DNA of 64,000 nucleotides from Lysinibacillus fusiformis (GTDB taxonomy: Bacteria; Bacillota; Bacilli; Bacillales_A; Planococcaceae), in NCBI GenBank assembly GCA_030027265.1, contig JASENG010000002.1:124001-188000 (forward strand), written 5' to 3'. Shown here one piece after another: positions 8,090 through 17,355 of the stretch. The position numbers were made by a program, and so were the translations under genes. Under the pieces are notes generated by a model. It had not been told where the DNA came from. It was given only the letters and a program-made list of their open reading frames with translations, and did not search any database. Numbering within the stretch: position 1 is the first letter of the stretch; the number at the start of each line of letters is the position of its first letter.

Positions 8090-9100
8090 TCAACGGTGAC
8101 TCGTATCTTTTTTCACACTTTCAACATTATTTTTATGATCAAAACTTAAAAAATCTGGAATTCTATATTTTCGATTACGGAAAGTGCCTGTTTGTTCCAA
8201 ATTTATCTTCTGAATTATTCTTTTTATTGCGTGTCGAGATTCCACCCCCAAATACTCTCTCAACCCCTGGTTTGAAATCCATTCACCAAACAAATAACGA
8301 TAATCAGAAAGCGCCTCTACGTAAGCAGCTTTGCACTTAAATCCACATTTCACACATTTAAAACTGCCATGTTCATATTTCATCACACTTTTATAGTCGC
8401 AGCTTTTACATAAAACGCCTTTACGAAGTCTATGCACATCTACTTTGGCTTTCCATTGTTTACATTGATGCATGTTCAGCAGTTCGATCTTGAGCTTTTC
8501 TAATTGGGGTGATGATAGACTACTTTCTCGGTGTTTATTGAATAATTTGTCGAGTTCGGTTTGTAGGCCGCTTGCGTGGAATATTGGGGCTCCCTTTGGA
8601 ATCGAGCCAATAATTGTGTAATCACTTACGAAAATTACTGCGTATTCGACTGGTAAATTTAATTGAAAGTCACGTAACTTTCGTTTTACAAATTCTGCGT
8701 GACGCTTGACTTGATCAATGGGATTTTTGAAGGATTCTATTACCCCTTCCTGTTTAGTGCGAATCATTTGGTGCTTTGATTCATCGATATCAATCCGGCC
8801 GCCAATATCTTTTATTTCAAGTAGCCAAATAAATTGAGGGGTTAAACAGATTGTGTCTATTTGATGTGAGTTGCCTGCGCGGTTTACAGTTTCGAAGCCA
8901 TGAAAGAGATAATAAGGATTGGGGATATTCATTTCATTCCACATCTGATCAACACATACTTCGCCACCATAGCCTTTCCTTTGCGACACATGCATGTCCT
9001 TATAAAAACTAAATTCACCTCCATCATTTTCGGGCAATCTCTTCACCAAAGCCTCGAGAGTTAATAGCTTCCATGATTTTTGTCTTTCTAGTACCTCCAT
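8090..9100 (-). CDS. NERD-domain nuclease-related protein with zinc ribbon
   Basis: 336 residues. The N-terminal half matches the nuclease-related NERD pattern: GYGGEVCVDQ near residue 43, HQIDTICLT near residue 78, and WLLEIKDIGG near residue 92, which supplies the Asp and Glu-x-Lys of a restriction-endonuclease-like core. Around residues 230-258 two pairs of cysteines (CKSCDYK and CVKCGFKCK) suggest a zinc ribbon. The C-terminus (about 265-325) looks like a small DNA-binding or helical segment. NERD proteins are presumed DNA processing enzymes, but their biological role is largely unknown. The ribosome site is GGAGGGAAGTGT. It stands alone beside the tandem repeat. Confidence 0.8.
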   Translation of the reverse strand: MEVLERQKSWKLLTLEALVKRLPENDGGEFSFYKDMHVSQRKGYGGEVCVDQMWNEMNIPNPYYLFHGFETVNRAGNSHQIDTICLTPQFIWLLEIKDIGGRIDIDESKHQMIRTKQEGVIESFKNPIDQVKRHAEFVKRKLRDFQLNLPVEYAVIFVSDYTIIGSIPKGAPIFHASGLQTELDKLFNKHRESSLSSPQLEKLKIELLNMHQCKQWKAKVDVHRLRKGVLCKSCDYKSVMKYEHGSFKCVKCGFKCKAAYVEALSDYRYLFGEWISNQGLREYLGVESRHAIKRIIQKINLEQTGTFRNRKYRIPDFLSFDHKNNVESVKKDTSHR

Positions 9101-9201
9101 ACACTTCCCTCCTTTAGAATAATTTTAGACACATAGAACAATTCTAGCAATCTCACCAGAAATCTCTCTTACCACCAAATTCAAAATTTGACCATAAAAA
9201 A

Positions 9202-9236
9202 GAGGGGAAACTTCAATTCCCATGAAGTTTCCCCTC
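9202..9236 (-). terminator. Terminator of the ABC importer operon
   Basis: GAGGGGAAACTTCA and TGAAGTTTCCCCTC form a 14-pair stem followed on the minus strand by TTTTTTA. Confidence 0.9.
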
Positions 9237-9307
9237 TCAAATATTTATTTTCAGCAATTTCGTTGGATGGATTCTAAAGCTGCTGTCCTTCCTCGAAGCA
9301 CTTCCCA

Positions 9308-10105
9308 CTAACTCCCCAACAACGCACGGTCGGAGTTCATTTTCTCGCCACGGATTTTTTCGAACTCGGACATTAAATCAGGGATGGTTAGGGTTGGTTT
9401 TTTCTCATCGTCAATCGTTAAAATGATTTGCCCTTTATCCATCATAATTAACCGATTTCCAAGGTCGATTGCTTGTTGCATATTGTGGGTTACCATTAAT
9501 GTGGTTAAGTTGCCCTCTTCGACCAGCTGCTTTGTCAAACGAGTGATGAGCTCGGCACGGGATGGGTCAAGGGCAGCTGTGTGTTCATCTAATAATAGGA
9601 TGGATGGCTTTGTGAAGGTTGCCATCAACAAAGATAAGGCTTGGCGCTCCCCACCTGATAGCATTCCCACCTTTGCATTAAAGCGGTTTTCAAGTCCTAA
9701 GCCCAATTTTTCAAGGGATGACTTAAAGAAATCACGACGTCCTCGGCTTACCCCTTTACGCAAGCCCCGTTTCGCGTTACGCGAATAAGCAATGGCCAAG
9801 TTTTCCTCGATCGTCATCGAAGGCGCAGTTCCCGCCATCGGATCCTGGAAGACGCGGCCAATATATTGGGATCGCTTGTATTCTGGTAATCGCGTTACTT
9901 CCCTGCCTTCAATCGTTACCGCACCAAAGTCAGGCGTTAATGCGCCAGATATCATATTCATCATTGTTGATTTTCCAGCACCATTACTTCCAATGATCGT
10001 AACAAAATCACCAGGTGCCAAATGCAGATTTATATTGTCCAAGGCAATTTTTTCATCAGGTGTTGCTTCATTGAAAATCTTATTGATGCCCTCTAATTTA
10101 AGCAA
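9308..10105 (-). CDS. ABC importer ATP-binding protein
   Basis: 265 residues with Walker A GSNGAGKS near residue 39, signature LSGGERQA near residue 149, and Walker B LLLDEHTAALDP near residue 169. It overlaps the permease gene by eight bases, and its partners are a seven- or eight-TM permease and a PF04392-type binding lipoprotein. This trio is the family of uncharacterised ABC systems to which tryptophan (TrpXYZ-like) importers of Firmicutes belong. The proximity of the trp operon makes an aromatic amino acid a reasonable guess, but nothing in the sequence proves the substrate, and no T-box is seen before this operon. Confidence 0.9.
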   Translation of the reverse strand: MLKLEGINKIFNEATPDEKIALDNINLHLAPGDFVTIIGSNGAGKSTMMNMISGALTPDFGAVTIEGREVTRLPEYKRSQYIGRVFQDPMAGTAPSMTIEENLAIAYSRNAKRGLRKGVSRGRRDFFKSSLEKLGLGLENRFNAKVGMLSGGERQALSLLMATFTKPSILLLDEHTAALDPSRAELITRLTKQLVEEGNLTTLMVTHNMQQAIDLGNRLIMMDKGQIILTIDDEKKPTLTIPDLMSEFEKIRGEKMNSDRALLGS

Positions 10106-11138
10106 GGTGATTCCCTCCCTGCGTCTGAGTTACTTCTCTTTGTTGCGCGAGTCGTTCCGTTCGCCGCTTCTCTTTTCGTATTTTCTCGCGTCGCTTATCT
10201 ACGAGCTGTGGAATGACTAAAGCTAAAACCACGATTATAGCTGTAATCAACTTCATATCAGATGTATCCAACCAATCGATTCGTAACGCAACCGCGTAAA
10301 TGATACGATAGATAATTGCACCAGCAACAACTGCCATTGTAGTGCGGAAAATTGTTTTTGTTCCAAAGATGGCTTCCCCGATAATTACGGATGCGAGACC
10401 GATGACAATCATCCCAATCCCCATATTTGCATCGGCAAATTTTGAATATTGGGCGATTAAAGCACCGGAAAATGCAACTAAGGCATTGGATATACCCAGC
10501 CCTAATACGATTAAGCCATCCGTGTTGGCCGAAAAGCTGCGTATCATCCGTTTATTGTCCCCTGTTGCACGAATTGCAAGTCCCACCTCTGTTTTTAAGA
10601 ACCAATCCACTATAAACTTAATGATCAATGTTAGAATTAACACGACTAATATAGTACCCCAAGTCGATGGAGCGTTCTGAAAGCCTAATGTATTTTTAAA
10701 AAAATTTATAAGAGCCTCATCAATTCCTAAATTACTCCAAAAACTTTGAAACTGTGTAAAAATTGAATCATCATTCATCAATGGAATATTGGGTTTCACC
10801 TTGGCATTTTCGTCAGATAGCCCCATAATACGAAGATTAATCGAATACAATGCTATCATCATTAAAATCCCAGAAAGCAGTGGATTTATCTTTCCTTTAG
10901 TGTGCAAAAGACCTGTCATACATCCTGCAATAAATCCAGCAACAATTGCTAGTACCGTAGCTATTATCGGGTGGTAGCCAAGTGCAATCATCATTGCTGC
11001 AGTAGCTGCCCCTGTAACGAAGCTTCCATCAACCGTTAAATCCGGAAAATCTAACACTCGGAATGTTAGATACACTCCGAGTGCCATAATTGCATAGATG
11101 ATTCCTTGCTCAACTGAACCGAACAATGCTGTAAACAT
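10098..11138 (-). CDS. ABC importer permease (BPD_transp_2 type)
   Basis: 346 residues with eight or nine hydrophobic segments, starting MFTALFGSVEQGIIYAIMAL and ending in a charged tail rich in Lys and Arg. The sequence LTFRVLDFPDLTVDGSF near residue 25 is typical of permeases paired with PF04392 substrate-binding proteins. It is the second gene of a three-gene operon: it starts 28 bp after the binding protein and overlaps the ATPase. It forms the membrane channel of the importer. Confidence 0.9.
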   Translation of the reverse strand: MFTALFGSVEQGIIYAIMALGVYLTFRVLDFPDLTVDGSFVTGAATAAMMIALGYHPIIATVLAIVAGFIAGCMTGLLHTKGKINPLLSGILMMIALYSINLRIMGLSDENAKVKPNIPLMNDDSIFTQFQSFWSNLGIDEALINFFKNTLGFQNAPSTWGTILVVLILTLIIKFIVDWFLKTEVGLAIRATGDNKRMIRSFSANTDGLIVLGLGISNALVAFSGALIAQYSKFADANMGIGMIVIGLASVIIGEAIFGTKTIFRTTMAVVAGAIIYRIIYAVALRIDWLDTSDMKLITAIIVVLALVIPQLVDKRREKIRKEKRRTERLAQQREVTQTQGGNHLA

Positions 11139-11165
11139 ATCGAATCATCTCCTAACTCTTATCTT

Positions 11166-12179
11166 TTATTCGTAAATTTCTGCATTCCAGGAATCTTGAA
11201 TTTCAAGACCTAAGCCCTCAGCAGTCCCTTTATTAATCAATAATTTTAAGTTTGCTGGGTATGCTGCCGGAATATCTGAAGGAGTTGCTTCTCCGTTAAG
11301 AATTTTCACAGCCATCTCACCAGCTTCGAAACCGATATCATAGTACTCGAAGCCGTAAGCCGCTAAACCGCCACGTTCAACCGAATCCAATTCCCCTACC
11401 ATTAATGGAAGCTGGTTGGCATTTGCAACGTCAATTACTGACTCCAATGCCGATACTACAGTATTATCAGTGATAATATATAAAGAATCTACTTTACCGA
11501 TTAATGATTCAGTTGCTTGTTTTACTTCAGCCGAAGTTGAAACCGGTGCTTCCACCAATTCGACGCCAGCTTCATCTAATAAACCTTTTATTTGTTCAAT
11601 CTGAGATACAGAGTTTTGCTCACCCGTGTTATAAACTGTTCCTACTTTTTTCGCACCAAGCTGATCCTTCAAGAAGGCTACTGTGTTCGCGATTGTATCC
11701 GGATGTAAATCAATAGTACCCGTTACATTGCCGCCTGGAGCTTCCATAGAATCGATTAATTCAGACCCTACTGCATCTGTAACTGATGTGAAAATAATTG
11801 GAATATCTGAAGTTGCCCCTTTTACTGCTTGAGCAGATGGAGTTGAATTTGCGAAAATTAAATCAACACCTTCATTTACTAAGTTTTGGGCAATTGTCAT
11901 ATTCATGCTTTGATCGTTTTGTGCGTTTTCCTCAACAAATTCTACATTTAAACCTGCCTCTTCTAACGCTGCTTTAAAGCCTTCCGTTGCAGCATCTAAA
12001 GATGGATGCTCCACAATCTGTGTAATCCCTACTTTAAATGTTTTTCCTTCTTCAGTTGCACCAGTACTTGCATCACCTGTAGATTCACTAGATGATGTTT
12101 CACTGCCCTCACCACAAGCGGCCAATAAAAGTACCAGTCCAAATAGCAAAAATGAAAGCCTTTTTATACTATTTTTCAT
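11166..12179 (-). CDS. ABC importer substrate-binding lipoprotein (PF04392 type)
   Basis: About 337 residues. The lipoprotein signal is MKNSIKRLSFLLFGLVLLL followed by the lipobox LAAC, then a Ser/Thr/Gly-rich linker. The mature part opens FKVGITQIVEHPSLDAA and contains IPIIFTSVTDAVGS and GTVYNTGEQNS, a pattern of the ABC_sub_bind family. The start is set at 12179 because GGGGGAAATAAC precedes it, and the longer upstream frame has no ribosome site and would bury the signal peptide. It is the first gene of the operon and is served by a good promoter at about 12275-12303. Confidence 0.9.
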   Translation of the reverse strand: MKNSIKRLSFLLFGLVLLLAACGEGSETSSSESTGDASTGATEEGKTFKVGITQIVEHPSLDAATEGFKAALEEAGLNVEFVEENAQNDQSMNMTIAQNLVNEGVDLIFANSTPSAQAVKGATSDIPIIFTSVTDAVGSELIDSMEAPGGNVTGTIDLHPDTIANTVAFLKDQLGAKKVGTVYNTGEQNSVSQIEQIKGLLDEAGVELVEAPVSTSAEVKQATESLIGKVDSLYIITDNTVVSALESVIDVANANQLPLMVGELDSVERGGLAAYGFEYYDIGFEAGEMAVKILNGEATPSDIPAAYPANLKLLINKGTAEGLGLEIQDSWNAEIYE

Positions 12180-12274
12180 GTTATTTCCCCCTAATTCTTC
12201 TCTCGAACTTACAAACTCATTTTGAAAGATATCTGAATCTATTTCACTATTCAAAAAATTCGAGTTTGTCGATT

Positions 12275-12303
12275 ATATTACATTGAACCATTTTAATAGT
12301 CAA
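12275..12303 (-). promoter_or_regulatory. Sigma-A promoter of the ABC importer operon
   Basis: On the minus strand TTGACT is followed by a 17-bp spacer and TAATAT, leaving a leader of about 90 bases before the lipoprotein start. No riboswitch is recognised in that leader. Confidence 0.6.
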
Positions 12304-12504
12304 CAACATTTAGAATGTTCTGAAATTAATAAAACCGAAATATCTCTTCCAATAAAACATTTCGTCGCTTTAAACCGCTAAAGTATGCCGTTTAGCCAAA
12401 AAAAATATTATATTAATAAAATAAAATTCTTGTGACAAATTTCCGACATTTCCCGAACTCTGTCAGATTAGCAGTTTTGCTTTCTCGTGAAATTTAATAA
12501 TAAT

Positions 12505-12533
12505 TTGACATACAGATGAAACTATAATAATAT
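12505..12533 (+). promoter_or_regulatory. Sigma-A promoter of queT
   Basis: TTGACA at 12505 and TAATAT at 12528 are separated by 17 bp. Transcription would start just ahead of the preQ1 aptamer. Confidence 0.65.
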
Positions 12534-12551
12534 ATTTCTCTGTGCTCTTTT

Positions 12552-12590
12552 ACGTGGTTCGAGAACCTCCCACGAAAAAAAACTAAGGAG
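12552..12590 (+). ncRNA. preQ1-I riboswitch
   Basis: A compact aptamer: ACGTGGTTCGAGAACC, then CTCCCACG, then an A-rich stretch and CTAAGGAG. The stem CGTGG/CCACG, the GGTTC...CTCC loop elements and the A-rich tail with CTAAGGAG match the class I preQ1 fold. The AAGGAG Shine-Dalgarno of queT lies in the 3' pseudoknot strand, so ligand binding would hide it. That is translational OFF control of a queuosine-precursor transporter. Confidence 0.9.
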
Positions 12591-12598
12591 AAATGAAT

Positions 12599-13081
12599 AT
12601 GAAAATAAAATTTTTGGCAACAACAGGGATTATAGCTGCCCTTTATATAGCTGTTACCATGTTAGTTGCTCCATTCGGATTTACCGAAATTCAATTCCGT
12701 GTATCTGAGATGTTCAATCATCTTGTAGCATTTAACCCACGTTATATGCTGGGAGTTGTGATCGGTGTATTTATCGCCAATTTATTTTCACCACTAGGTG
12801 TATACGATTTGGTGTTTGGTGTCGGTCATTCTATTATTACACTTGCAATCTTTATTTTGATTTGTAAGTTTGTAAAAAACACATTGCTGCGATTACTCAT
12901 CAACACGTTTTTATTCACGTGCACGATGTTCATTATCGCGTTTGAATTAAATCTGGCACTTGAACTGCCATTCCTTTGGACATGGTTTACTTGTGCTGTC
13001 GGGGAATTCGCCGTGTTAGCTATTGGGGTGCCAATTATGCATCTATTGAATAAACGATTAAACTTTAAAGATTTAATCTAA
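12599..13081 (+). CDS. queT: QueT-type queuosine precursor transporter
   Basis: About 160 residues with five hydrophobic segments. GFTEIQFRVSEMFNHLVAFNP near residue 30 and GVYDLVFGVGHS near residue 75 are characteristic of QueT, an ECF-type S component for queuosine precursors. The preQ1-I riboswitch directly upstream independently supports the substrate. Two in-frame ATGs lie six bases apart. I prefer the second (12599) because it is eight bases from AAGGAG, whereas the first is only two bases away. A strong terminator follows. Confidence 0.93.
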   Translation: MKIKFLATTGIIAALYIAVTMLVAPFGFTEIQFRVSEMFNHLVAFNPRYMLGVVIGVFIANLFSPLGVYDLVFGVGHSIITLAIFILICKFVKNTLLRLLINTFLFTCTMFIIAFELNLALELPFLWTWFTCAVGEFAVLAIGVPIMHLLNKRLNFKDLI

Positions 13082-13088
13082 TACTTAA

Positions 13089-13164
13089 ACCGAGGGCAAA
13101 AGTAGTCCTTTATTATAAGATTCTTTCCTATAATAAAGGCTTACTTTTATCCCTCGGTTTTTTT
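13089..13164 (+). terminator. Long hairpin terminator after queT
   Basis: ACCGAGGG pairs with CCCTCGGT, AAAAGTA with TACTTTT, and CCTTTATTATA with TATAATAAAGG, followed by seven T residues. The stem is unusually long for a terminator. Confidence 0.9.
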
Positions 13165-13206
13165 ATGTTTAAAATTAAATTAACACGTTGATTTTTCTGA
13201 AAACAT

Positions 13207-13235
13207 TGACAAAATAAGAAATTACCTCTACAATT
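13207..13235 (+). promoter_or_regulatory. Sigma-A promoter of the trp operon
   Basis: TTGACA at 13207 and TACAAT at 13230 with a 17-bp spacer, at the head of the T-box leader. Confidence 0.8.
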
Positions 13236-13241
13236 CTATTT

Positions 13242-13610
13242 AACTAATTGTTCGGATACGGTAGCAGGTTGCGGGAGCGCAGCCACCGTTTGAGCAAAGC
13301 AGAGTTTAGATGAGAAAGCTGAGACAAATTGATGAATAAGAAGAGTAGCGGTTATTGATCGCTTTAGAGAGCTAGTGGTTGGTGGAAACTAGTGCGAGCA
13401 AAATCGTGAATGGGCCTTATGAGAGCAGCTAGCATTCGTTAGTTGACGTATTTCCTACGTTACAAGGAAGTGTTTTAACGCTTTTGGAAGCAATGCTTCT
13501 GTGTAAAACACGCCAAGGTGGAAGTATGCAAATGCTTCAACAGAGGTGGCAACGCGGTATCTATCGTCCTCTACAAAAGGAATTTCCTTTTGTAGAGGAC
13601 TTTTTTATTG
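13242..13610 (+). ncRNA. T-box leader, tryptophan specifier UGG
   Basis: A leader of about 370 bases. The T-box motif AGAGGTGGCAACGCGG is at 13542-13557. An intrinsic terminator (GTCCTCTACAAAAGG paired with CCTTTTGTAGAGGAC, then TTTTTT) follows at 13566-13606. In stem I the specifier-loop context GTGAATGGGCC places TGG (Trp) at 13411-13413. Uncharged tRNA-Trp would stabilise the antiterminator and allow transcription of trpDCFBA. This differs from B. subtilis, where TRAP controls trp. Confidence 0.93.
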
Positions 13611-13653
13611 TCTCATTCTAACTGCTAATTAAATTTCAGGAGGATGAAAAATA

Positions 13654-14688
13654 ATGACAATCAACTCTTTCACAAGCCATGTAAAGGAAAATAAAAATTT
13701 ATCCTACGAAGAAATGCTGAAAGCCGCAGAATTAATTTTTAATGAAGAAACACCAAAAGAAGCCATAGCCGATCTTTTAATCGCCTTAAGCCATAAAGGT
13801 GAAACAACAGAAGAAATTGCAGCACTGGCAACCGTCATGAAATCCTATGCCCTTCCCTTAAATCTTACAAAAGGAAATTATCTTGATAATTGCGGAACAG
13901 GCGGTGATGGCTTACAAAGCTTCAATATTAGTACTACCTCTGCTTTCGTACTGGCAGCTAACGATCTTTCAGTAGTCAAGCATGGAAACCGTAAAATTTC
14001 AAGTGCTTCTGGAAGCTCCGATGTTTTGCAAGCTTTAGGAATTCATACCGATTTCACGACCCAGGATTCAGTTGATTTATTAAATAAAACAGGCATCACT
14101 TTCCTTTATGCCCCAAATGTGCATCCAAAATTAAAACGCATCGGTGAAGTCCGTCGCTCCATTGGAAAACCGACAATATTCAATATGGTTGGTCCATTAA
14201 CCAATCCAGCTGATTTAACTAACCAGCTTGTCGGGATTAATCGACCTGAATTTGTTCACGATTACGCGGAAGTCCTTCGCATCTTAGGGCGGGAGCGTGC
14301 AGTGGTTGTATCTGGCACACAAGGGATGGATGAAGCGTCTCTAGATCAGGAGAATACACTTGCACTTCTTGAAAATGGGGAGATTAAATCTTTCTCCATA
14401 GATATTGAAGATCTAGGTTTAGCACCTGCCCCAGTTACGGCATTACGCGGCGGGACACCTGATGAAAATGCCATCATTTTAAAAGATTTATTGAATGGCA
14501 AGCAGAGTGCTTACTTTGATGCCGTACTATTGAATGCCAGTCTCGCTCTCTTCGCCAGTGGAAAGGTGTCTTCCGTTGATGATGGCGTCGGATTAGCCCG
14601 TGAAAGTATTTTATCTGGGAAAGCATTAGCAAAATTAGAGGCTGTTGTTGATTACAGTCAGACCATTTTAAAGGAGCGCGCAATATAA
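13654..14688 (+). CDS. trpD: Anthranilate phosphoribosyltransferase
   Basis: Transfers phosphoribose from PRPP to anthranilate. The 344-residue protein has the PRPP-binding GTGGDG block (NCGTGGDGLQSFNIST) near residue 79, KHGNRKISSASGSSDVL near residue 108, and VGPLTNP near residue 177. It is the first gene after the T-box, with ribosome site CAGGAGGATG. Its stop overlaps the start of trpC by one base. TrpE and TrpG are absent from this operon, so anthranilate must be made by genes elsewhere. Confidence 0.97.
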   Translation: MTINSFTSHVKENKNLSYEEMLKAAELIFNEETPKEAIADLLIALSHKGETTEEIAALATVMKSYALPLNLTKGNYLDNCGTGGDGLQSFNISTTSAFVLAANDLSVVKHGNRKISSASGSSDVLQALGIHTDFTTQDSVDLLNKTGITFLYAPNVHPKLKRIGEVRRSIGKPTIFNMVGPLTNPADLTNQLVGINRPEFVHDYAEVLRILGRERAVVVSGTQGMDEASLDQENTLALLENGEIKSFSIDIEDLGLAPAPVTALRGGTPDENAIILKDLLNGKQSAYFDAVLLNASLALFASGKVSSVDDGVGLARESILSGKALAKLEAVVDYSQTILKERAI

Positions 14689-15485
14689 TGACCATTTTAC
14701 AAACAATCTTAGACCATAAAGAAACCCTTATCCCTTCACTTCTTGCAACTGAACCATCGTTTGAAGTGACGCGTAAATCCCGCGTTTCTTTATATGAAAC
14801 TTTAAGAAAAGCAGATACGCTTCAAGTTATTTCAGAAATGAAACGTGCTTCCCCTTCAAAAGGACTTATCAATGTTGGAGTTAATCCGGTTGAACAAGCG
14901 AAGAAATATGAACAGGCGGGGGCTGCATGTATATCCGTGTTAACAGAGGATAAATATTTCAAGGGCTCTTTCCAGGATTTAGCGGATATTGCAAATCAAG
15001 TGGATATCCCAATTCTAAATAAAGATTTCATCGTCCATGAGATACAAATTGATTATGCAAAGGCAGCTGGGGCTTCCGTGATTTTGTTAATTGTAGCAGC
15101 GCTTTCCGATGAAAAGTTAAAGGCATTTTACACATATGCCAGTGTATTGGGATTGGATGTTTTAGTTGAAGTTCATAACGAGGAAGAATTAGACCGTGCT
15201 TTAGCTATCCATCCAAAGATTATCGGAGTAAATAATCGTGATTTAAAAACATTTAACGTAAATCTTGCTCAAACTGAAAAATTAGCAGAAAAAATCAATG
15301 CCTATGAGGATATCGCCTTTATTAGTGAAAGCGGCATTTGGAATGCCGGGGATGCCAACCGAGTTTCTCAAGCTGGAGCACGTGGAGTGTTAGTTGGTGA
15401 ATCTTTAATGGTAAGCGGAAATGTAGAAAAAGTCTTACTCGATTTACAAGTACCACTTCCCTACCTTGTAAAGGACGTGAAGTAA
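14688..15485 (+). CDS. trpC: Indole-3-glycerol phosphate synthase
   Basis: A TIM-barrel enzyme of 265 residues. VISEMKRASPSKGLI (about residues 47-61) carries the catalytic lysine region, LNKDFIV the second catalytic lysine, and IGVNNRDLKTF and ISESGIW the phosphate-binding loops. It catalyses the ring closure of CdRP to indole-3-glycerol phosphate. It overlaps trpD by one base and ends three bases before trpF. Confidence 0.97.
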   Translation: MTILQTILDHKETLIPSLLATEPSFEVTRKSRVSLYETLRKADTLQVISEMKRASPSKGLINVGVNPVEQAKKYEQAGAACISVLTEDKYFKGSFQDLADIANQVDIPILNKDFIVHEIQIDYAKAAGASVILLIVAALSDEKLKAFYTYASVLGLDVLVEVHNEEELDRALAIHPKIIGVNNRDLKTFNVNLAQTEKLAEKINAYEDIAFISESGIWNAGDANRVSQAGARGVLVGESLMVSGNVEKVLLDLQVPLPYLVKDVK

Positions 15486-15487
15486 TC

Positions 15488-16123
15488 ATGGTAAAGGTGA
15501 AAATTTGCGGCCTTAAAGAAGAAGAACATATTCAGGCTGCCGTATCTGCAGGAGTTTCATGGATTGGATTCATGTTCGCTCCCAGCAAACGTCAAATTTC
15601 CGTTGATCGAGCATGCGAGCTTGCAAGACTAATTCCCTCCCATGTAAAAAAAGTGGGCGTGTTCGTGAATCCAACTGAACAAGATGTACGGCTTGCTGTT
15701 GAAGAGATTGGCCTTGATTATGTTCAATATCATGGAAGTGAAACCCCTTCTTTTATCAGAGATTTAGGCTATCCTTCCATCAAGGCGATTTCAATCCGCG
15801 GCTATGAAGACGTAGAAAAAGCAAGTCACTATGATGTGGATTACTATCTTTTTGATGCACCTGGTACAGATTATGCTGGTGGAAGCGGCCATGTATTTGA
15901 CTGGTCATTATTAGACCAACTTTCCATTCCAAAGAAACGCGTAATTTTAGCTGGTGGACTAAATCATGAAAATGTAGCCTCTGCCATTGATCAAGTGATG
16001 CCTTTTGGAGTTGATGTCTCAAGTGGTGTAGAGAAAGATGGGCGTAAAAGCAGCGAGCTAATTAAACAATTTATAAAAGCTGCAACTAACATAAGTGTGG
16101 CAGAAACAAATGCATTGAAATAA
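15488..16123 (+). CDS. trpF: Phosphoribosylanthranilate isomerase
   Basis: An Amadori isomerase of 211 residues. KICGLKEEEHIQAA at the N-terminus holds the catalytic Cys, FDAPGTDYAGGSGHVFDW (about residue 120) carries the catalytic Asp, and LAGGLNHENV and GVDVSSGVE bind phosphate. The gene sits between trpC and trpB in the usual order, with 41 bp before trpB. Confidence 0.97.
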   Translation: MVKVKICGLKEEEHIQAAVSAGVSWIGFMFAPSKRQISVDRACELARLIPSHVKKVGVFVNPTEQDVRLAVEEIGLDYVQYHGSETPSFIRDLGYPSIKAISIRGYEDVEKASHYDVDYYLFDAPGTDYAGGSGHVFDWSLLDQLSIPKKRVILAGGLNHENVASAIDQVMPFGVDVSSGVEKDGRKSSELIKQFIKAATNISVAETNALK

Positions 16124-16164
16124 AATCAGACTCCCATTTGAAGAGTCATTAGGAGTGAAATTGG

Positions 16165-17355
16165 ATGACAACTGAAGTAAAAGGACGCTTTGGCCGTTTC
16201 GGTGGACAGTTTGTTCCAGAAACATTAATGACAGCTTTGCAAGAACTAGATGAAGCCTATGATAAAGTGAAAAACGATGAAGCTTTTCAGGAAGAACTTC
16301 GCTACTATTTAAAAAATTATGTCGGTCGGGAAACCCCTCTTTATTTTGCGGAACGTTTAACTCAGGAATGTGAGGGTGCAAAAATCTATCTAAAGCGTGA
16401 AGATCTTAACCATACCGGTGCCCATAAAATTAATAACGCTCTAGGGCAAGCTCTTCTCGCAAAGCGTATGGGGAAGAAAAAAATTGTCGCTGAAACTGGT
16501 GCTGGCCAACACGGTGTTGCCACTGCGACAGCCTGCGCCCTTTTGAATCTGGAATGTATCGTATACATGGGAGCTGAGGATGTTAAGCGCCAAGCATTAA
16601 ATGTTTTCCGTATGGAGCTTCTAGGTACAAAAGTTGTAGCAGTGGATAAAGGCTCTGCAACATTAAAGGATGCTGTAAATGAAGCCTTGCGTCACTGGGT
16701 TACAAATATCGAGGATACCCACTACATTTTAGGATCAGCAATGGGTCCTCACCCTTTCCCTACCATTGTACGCGACTTTCAACGTGTTATCGGTGACGAA
16801 ACAAGAGCTCAGATTTTAGAAGTTGAAAATCGATTGCCTGATGCCGTAGTTGCTTGCATTGGTGGTGGCAGTAATTCAATCGGCATGTTCTATCCGTTTG
16901 TTGAAGATAAGGACGTGGCATTGCACGGAGTCGAGGCTGCCGGAAAAGGAATCGAGACTGGTAAACATGCTGCTGCTATTTATAGCGGCCAAACTGGTGT
17001 ATTACATGGCGCCTTTATGTACCTTTTACAGGATGACAATGGCTTTGTTCAAGAAGCTCACTCGATTTCGGCGGGTCTTGATTACCCTGGAGTGGGACCA
17101 GAACATTGTCATCTCCATGATATCGGACGTGCAACTTATGGGAACGTGACAGATGAGGAAGCACTGGAAGGCTTGAAATTGCTTTGCCGTACAGAAGGCA
17201 TCCTCCCTGCCCTTGAAAGTGCCCATGCAGTTTACTATGCTTCCAAACTAGCAAAAACAATGGCTCCTGATGAGATATTAGTTATTTGTTTATCTGGACG
17301 TGGGGATAAAGATGTCCACACAATTTCTGAAGCATTTGGAGGTGATCTGGGATGA
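16165..17355 (+). CDS. trpB: Tryptophan synthase beta chain
   Basis: A PLP enzyme of 396 residues joining indole and serine. The PLP lysine is Lys88 in [14 protein letters not shown], the phosphate loop is GGGSNSIG near residue 230, and the N-terminal [16 protein letters not shown] is the canonical TrpB opening (TrpB1 type). The ribosome site is AGGAGTG. It overlaps trpA by four bases (ATGA), consistent with coupled synthesis of the two subunits. Confidence 0.98.
   Translation: MTTEVKGRFGRFGGQFVPETLMTALQELDEAYDKVKNDEAFQEELRYYLKNYVGRETPLYFAERLTQECEGAKIYLKREDLNHTGAHKINNALGQALLAKRMGKKKIVAETGAGQHGVATATACALLNLECIVYMGAEDVKRQALNVFRMELLGTKVVAVDKGSATLKDAVNEALRHWVTNIEDTHYILGSAMGPHPFPTIVRDFQRVIGDETRAQILEVENRLPDAVVACIGGGSNSIGMFYPFVEDKDVALHGVEAAGKGIETGKHAAAIYSGQTGVLHGAFMYLLQDDNGFVQEAHSISAGLDYPGVGPEHCHLHDIGRATYGNVTDEEALEGLKLLCRTEGILPALESAHAVYYASKLAKTMAPDEILVICLSGRGDKDVHTISEAFGGDLG

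Noticed and set aside
7457-8149. Two overlapping plus-strand frames of 164 and 230 codons rich in YERF/RAS repeats
   Set aside because: They run through the 82-bp tandem repeat and out of ilvA in another frame; no start signal is present, and the repeat explains the open frame.
12368-12400. Small GCTAAA/TTTAGC inverted repeat between the ABC operon and queT
   Set aside because: Six-pair arms with no T-tract in an AT-rich divergent region; not distinguishable from chance.
12180-12500. A second T-box controlling the ABC importer
   Set aside because: No T-box motif or terminator/antiterminator pair is visible in the roughly 90-base leader.
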